This document shows, one piece after another, positions 6,947 to 8,192 of a stretch of DNA of 8,192 nt. This DNA is from Christensenella sp. UBA6420 (GTDB taxonomy: Bacteria > Bacillota > Clostridia > Christensenellales > DTU072): contig DJPE01000022.1 in assembly GCA_002439705.1 (NCBI GenBank), positions 6,225-14,416 on the forward strand, read 5' to 3'. The translations under genes were made by a program, and so were the position numbers. Numbering within the stretch: the first letter of the stretch is position 1; every line of letters begins with the position of its first letter. Below the pieces are notes generated by a model. The model saw nothing but the letters and a program-made list of their open reading frames with translations, was not told the DNA's origin and did not search any database.

Positions 6947-7047
6947 CGTGATTTTCGCCGATTTTCGACGCAACAGTTTTTTCTTTATTTTCGTAAAAAA
7001 CGATAAAACACTGTCGTTCGGACGAAATTTTTGTCTTAATTGGGGTA

Positions 7048-7076
7048 TTGCAAAATTTCTTATAATATATTATAAT
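7048..7076 (+). promoter_or_regulatory. Promoter of the XRE-cupin/ABC exporter unit
   Basis: TTGCAA (7048-7053) and TATAAT (7071-7076) are separated by 17 nt; the predicted start is near 7083. A second TATAAT at 7061-7066 has no good -35 at the right distance. The 266-base gap between the DUF2207 stop and the next start holds the terminator, this promoter and the leader; no gene is supported in it. Confidence 0.78.
7060..7075 (+). repeat. Perfect 16-bp AT palindrome overlapping the -10 box
   Basis: TTATAATATATTATAA reads the same on both strands and covers most of the -10 hexamer. It could be an operator for the regulator encoded just downstream (autoregulation) or provide a -10-like hexamer on the minus strand as well. 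Being all A/T, it has a higher chance of arising by accident. Confidence 0.4.
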
Positions 7077-7083
7077 AACTCGG

Positions 7084-7140
7084 TAAACTACCGCGTTCGT
7101 TATGCGCGACGTATGCGTCGGTCGGTTTATAAATTTTTTT
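7084..7140 (+). promoter_or_regulatory. Structured 5' leader with hairpin and T-run, possible attenuator
   Basis: Positions 7084-7093 can pair with 7119-7129 (ten pairs, one G-U, one bulged C at 7123). A smaller hairpin, CGACG (7107-7111) with CGTCG (7116-7120), competes for the same bases. Seven T's follow at 7134-7140, immediately before the ribosome site at 7142-7146. The layout resembles an attenuator or a 5' stabilising hairpin. No known riboswitch class is recognised. Confidence 0.3.
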
Positions 7141-7153
7141 CGGGAGCGCTACC

Positions 7154-7714
7154 GTGGATTTACAGTTGATAGGAGAAAGAATTAAGTGCTTGCGCGAAGA
7201 TCTCGATATTACCGTCGAAGATATGGCTTCGCTTTGCGAAATGACGGCGGAAGATTATCTTCGGTGCGAAGAAGGCAAGGTAGACTATTCTTACAGTTTC
7301 CTTAACCGTTGCGCAACCCGTTTCGGAGTGGATATATCGGAACTACTCACGGGCAGCAACGCGTCCAACCTTAAAATGTACGCCGTCGAAAGAAAGGGGC
7401 ATGGATTAAGAGTGGACAGAAGAGAAGGGTTCGATTATTATCATCTCGCAAGTAAGTTCGCTCATCGTAAAGTCGATCCTTTGTTCGTTCACGTTCCGTA
7501 CGACGAAGACGCCCTTGATAAGCCTATCGTGACCAACGTTCATAAGGGGCAGGAATTCGATTACGTTCTCGAAGGTACGTTGAAAGTTGCCGTAGGGGAC
7601 AGGTCGGAAGTCCTTAACGAAGGCGACGGCATCATATACGATTCTTCCACGCCGCACGGAATGATAGCTTTAAGCAAAGGCGGCTGTAAATTTTTGGCGA
7701 TAGTCATTAAATAG
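7154..7714 (+). CDS. XRE-family transcriptional regulator with C-terminal cupin domain
   Basis: This 186-residue cytoplasmic protein is a probable DNA-binding regulator that senses a small molecule. Residues 5-67 form a helix-turn-helix of the XRE type (IGERIKCLRE, TVEDMASLCEM, YLRCEEGK, LLTG). Residues about 85-186 form a cupin barrel with VHKGQEFDYVLEGTLKV (129-145) and GDGIIYDSSTPHG (157-169). H130, E134 and H168 are at the usual metal or ligand positions, but the classical HxH pair is not present. Four cysteines (C12, C28, C38, C53) lie within the HTH domain and a fifth at C178. The start is GTG, supported by GGGAG (7142-7146) 7 nt upstream and by the family-like N terminus. The gene ends 39 nt before an ABC exporter gene, which it probably shares a transcript with and may control. 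The ligand is unknown; clostridial relatives are, from memory, often beside AMP-forming acyl-CoA ligases. Confidence 0.88.
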   Translation: MDLQLIGERIKCLREDLDITVEDMASLCEMTAEDYLRCEEGKVDYSYSFLNRCATRFGVDISELLTGSNASNLKMYAVERKGHGLRVDRREGFDYYHLASKFAHRKVDPLFVHVPYDEDALDKPIVTNVHKGQEFDYVLEGTLKVAVGDRSEVLNEGDGIIYDSSTPHGMIALSKGGCKFLAIVIK

Positions 7715-7753
7715 AAAAATTATTAAACGGCGGTCAAACGCCACGGGAGTAAA

Positions 7754-8192
7754 ATGTTTAGATTATTTAAGAAACTTAAGCCGATGGCAAAATTTTTCGT
7801 TATTGCGGTAATTTTGCTTTTCGCGTCGGCTCTTGCCGAATTGTACCTGCCGGGGATGATGAGCGACATCATTAACGACGGTATATATCTGGACTACGAG
7901 CCTATGTACGAACACGAAACGATGATAAATCCTTTCGGCGAAATCGACATAACGGGCGACGTGGACGGATTCGAAAAAGACAAAATCCCCGTGTTTGAGA
8001 TGAAAGACGGTTTCTCTACCGTCGACATCAAGAACGTATGGAACGAACAATTCAACGCTTTTCCGATAACGTTTAACTTTATGGATATTCCCGTTAGGGA
8101 CAGTAAAGAGCTGTTTAACGACGTATTACTCCCGTTTATGAACTCTCTTAAAGAATATCAGTTCGACAAAATATCCGAAAAATACGGTTATA
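7754..8192 (+). CDS. ABC exporter permease/ATPase subunit, N-terminal part only
   Basis: The reading frame starts at ATG 7754, with GGGAG (7745-7749) 4 nt before it, and stays open for 146 codons to the right edge. The N terminus MFRLFKKLKP, a membrane helix at about 14-33 (FFVIAVILLFASALAELYLP) and MMSDIINDGI (35-44) match the first membrane segment of multidrug-type ABC half-transporters of Bacillota, which normally carry six helices and a C-terminal ATPase. The ATPase motifs lie outside the window, so the class rests on this N terminus alone. Residues 45-146 are hydrophilic, acidic and without a second helix; some clostridial relatives also have a long extracytoplasmic insert here. The substrate is unknown. 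A partner half-transporter gene would be expected next. It is probably cotranscribed with the XRE-cupin regulator. Confidence 0.8.
   Translation, partial: MFRLFKKLKPMAKFFVIAVILLFASALAELYLPGMMSDIINDGIYLDYEPMYEHETMINPFGEIDITGDVDGFEKDKIPVFEMKDGFSTVDIKNVWNEQFNAFPITFNFMDIPVRDSKELFNDVLLPFMNSLKEYQFDKISEKYGY

Noticed and set aside
6948..7169. 73-codon plus-strand frame between DUF2207 and the XRE-cupin gene
   Set aside because: It starts just behind a terminator, runs through a clear promoter and leader and overlaps the next start. Its composition (Phe, Arg, Asn-rich) reflects AT-rich non-coding DNA.

Overview
The window reads as chromosomal core DNA from an anaerobic, low-to-moderate-GC member of the Bacillota, most likely an uncultured clostridial lineage. 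The reasons are strong AGGAG-type ribosome binding sites, sigma-A-like promoters with 17-nt spacers, oxygen-sensitive ferredoxin-linked 2-oxoacid metabolism, a GTP-type PEP carboxykinase and a clostridial-style ABC exporter. The lineage is an inference, since no rRNA or marker gene is present. All convincing genes lie on the + strand. I see no mobile element, CRISPR array, tRNA or rRNA.

Positions 1-2240 hold three tightly packed genes for a 2-oxoacid:ferredoxin oxidoreductase: alpha (cut by the left edge), beta (TPP and Fe-S) and gamma. They end at an intrinsic terminator at 2263-2289. Positions 2317-4200 hold a separately promoted monocistronic pckG, with a dyad right at its predicted transcription start. 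Positions 4251-6946 hold a promoter, lemA, a DUF2207 membrane protein with a glycine-rich tail, and a terminator; this is the familiar LemA/DUF2207 pair. Positions 7048-8192 hold a third promoter with a palindromic -10 region, a structured leader, an XRE-cupin regulator starting at GTG, and the first 146 codons of an ABC exporter subunit that runs off the right edge.

Functionally, the oxidoreductase turns 2-oxoacids into acyl-CoA plus reduced ferredoxin (reversibly), and PEPCK links oxaloacetate and PEP. Both fit fermentative or gluconeogenic anaerobic metabolism, but they are separate transcription units. The LemA/DUF2207 pair is an envelope module of unsettled function. The XRE-cupin gene probably controls itself and the adjacent exporter.

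I found no clear undescribed system. The best leads are the dyads placed at all three promoters, a four-cysteine DNA-binding domain in the XRE-cupin protein with a structured leader ahead of it, a lipobox-like cysteine on the DUF2207 protein, and a long extracytoplasmic insertion in the exporter.
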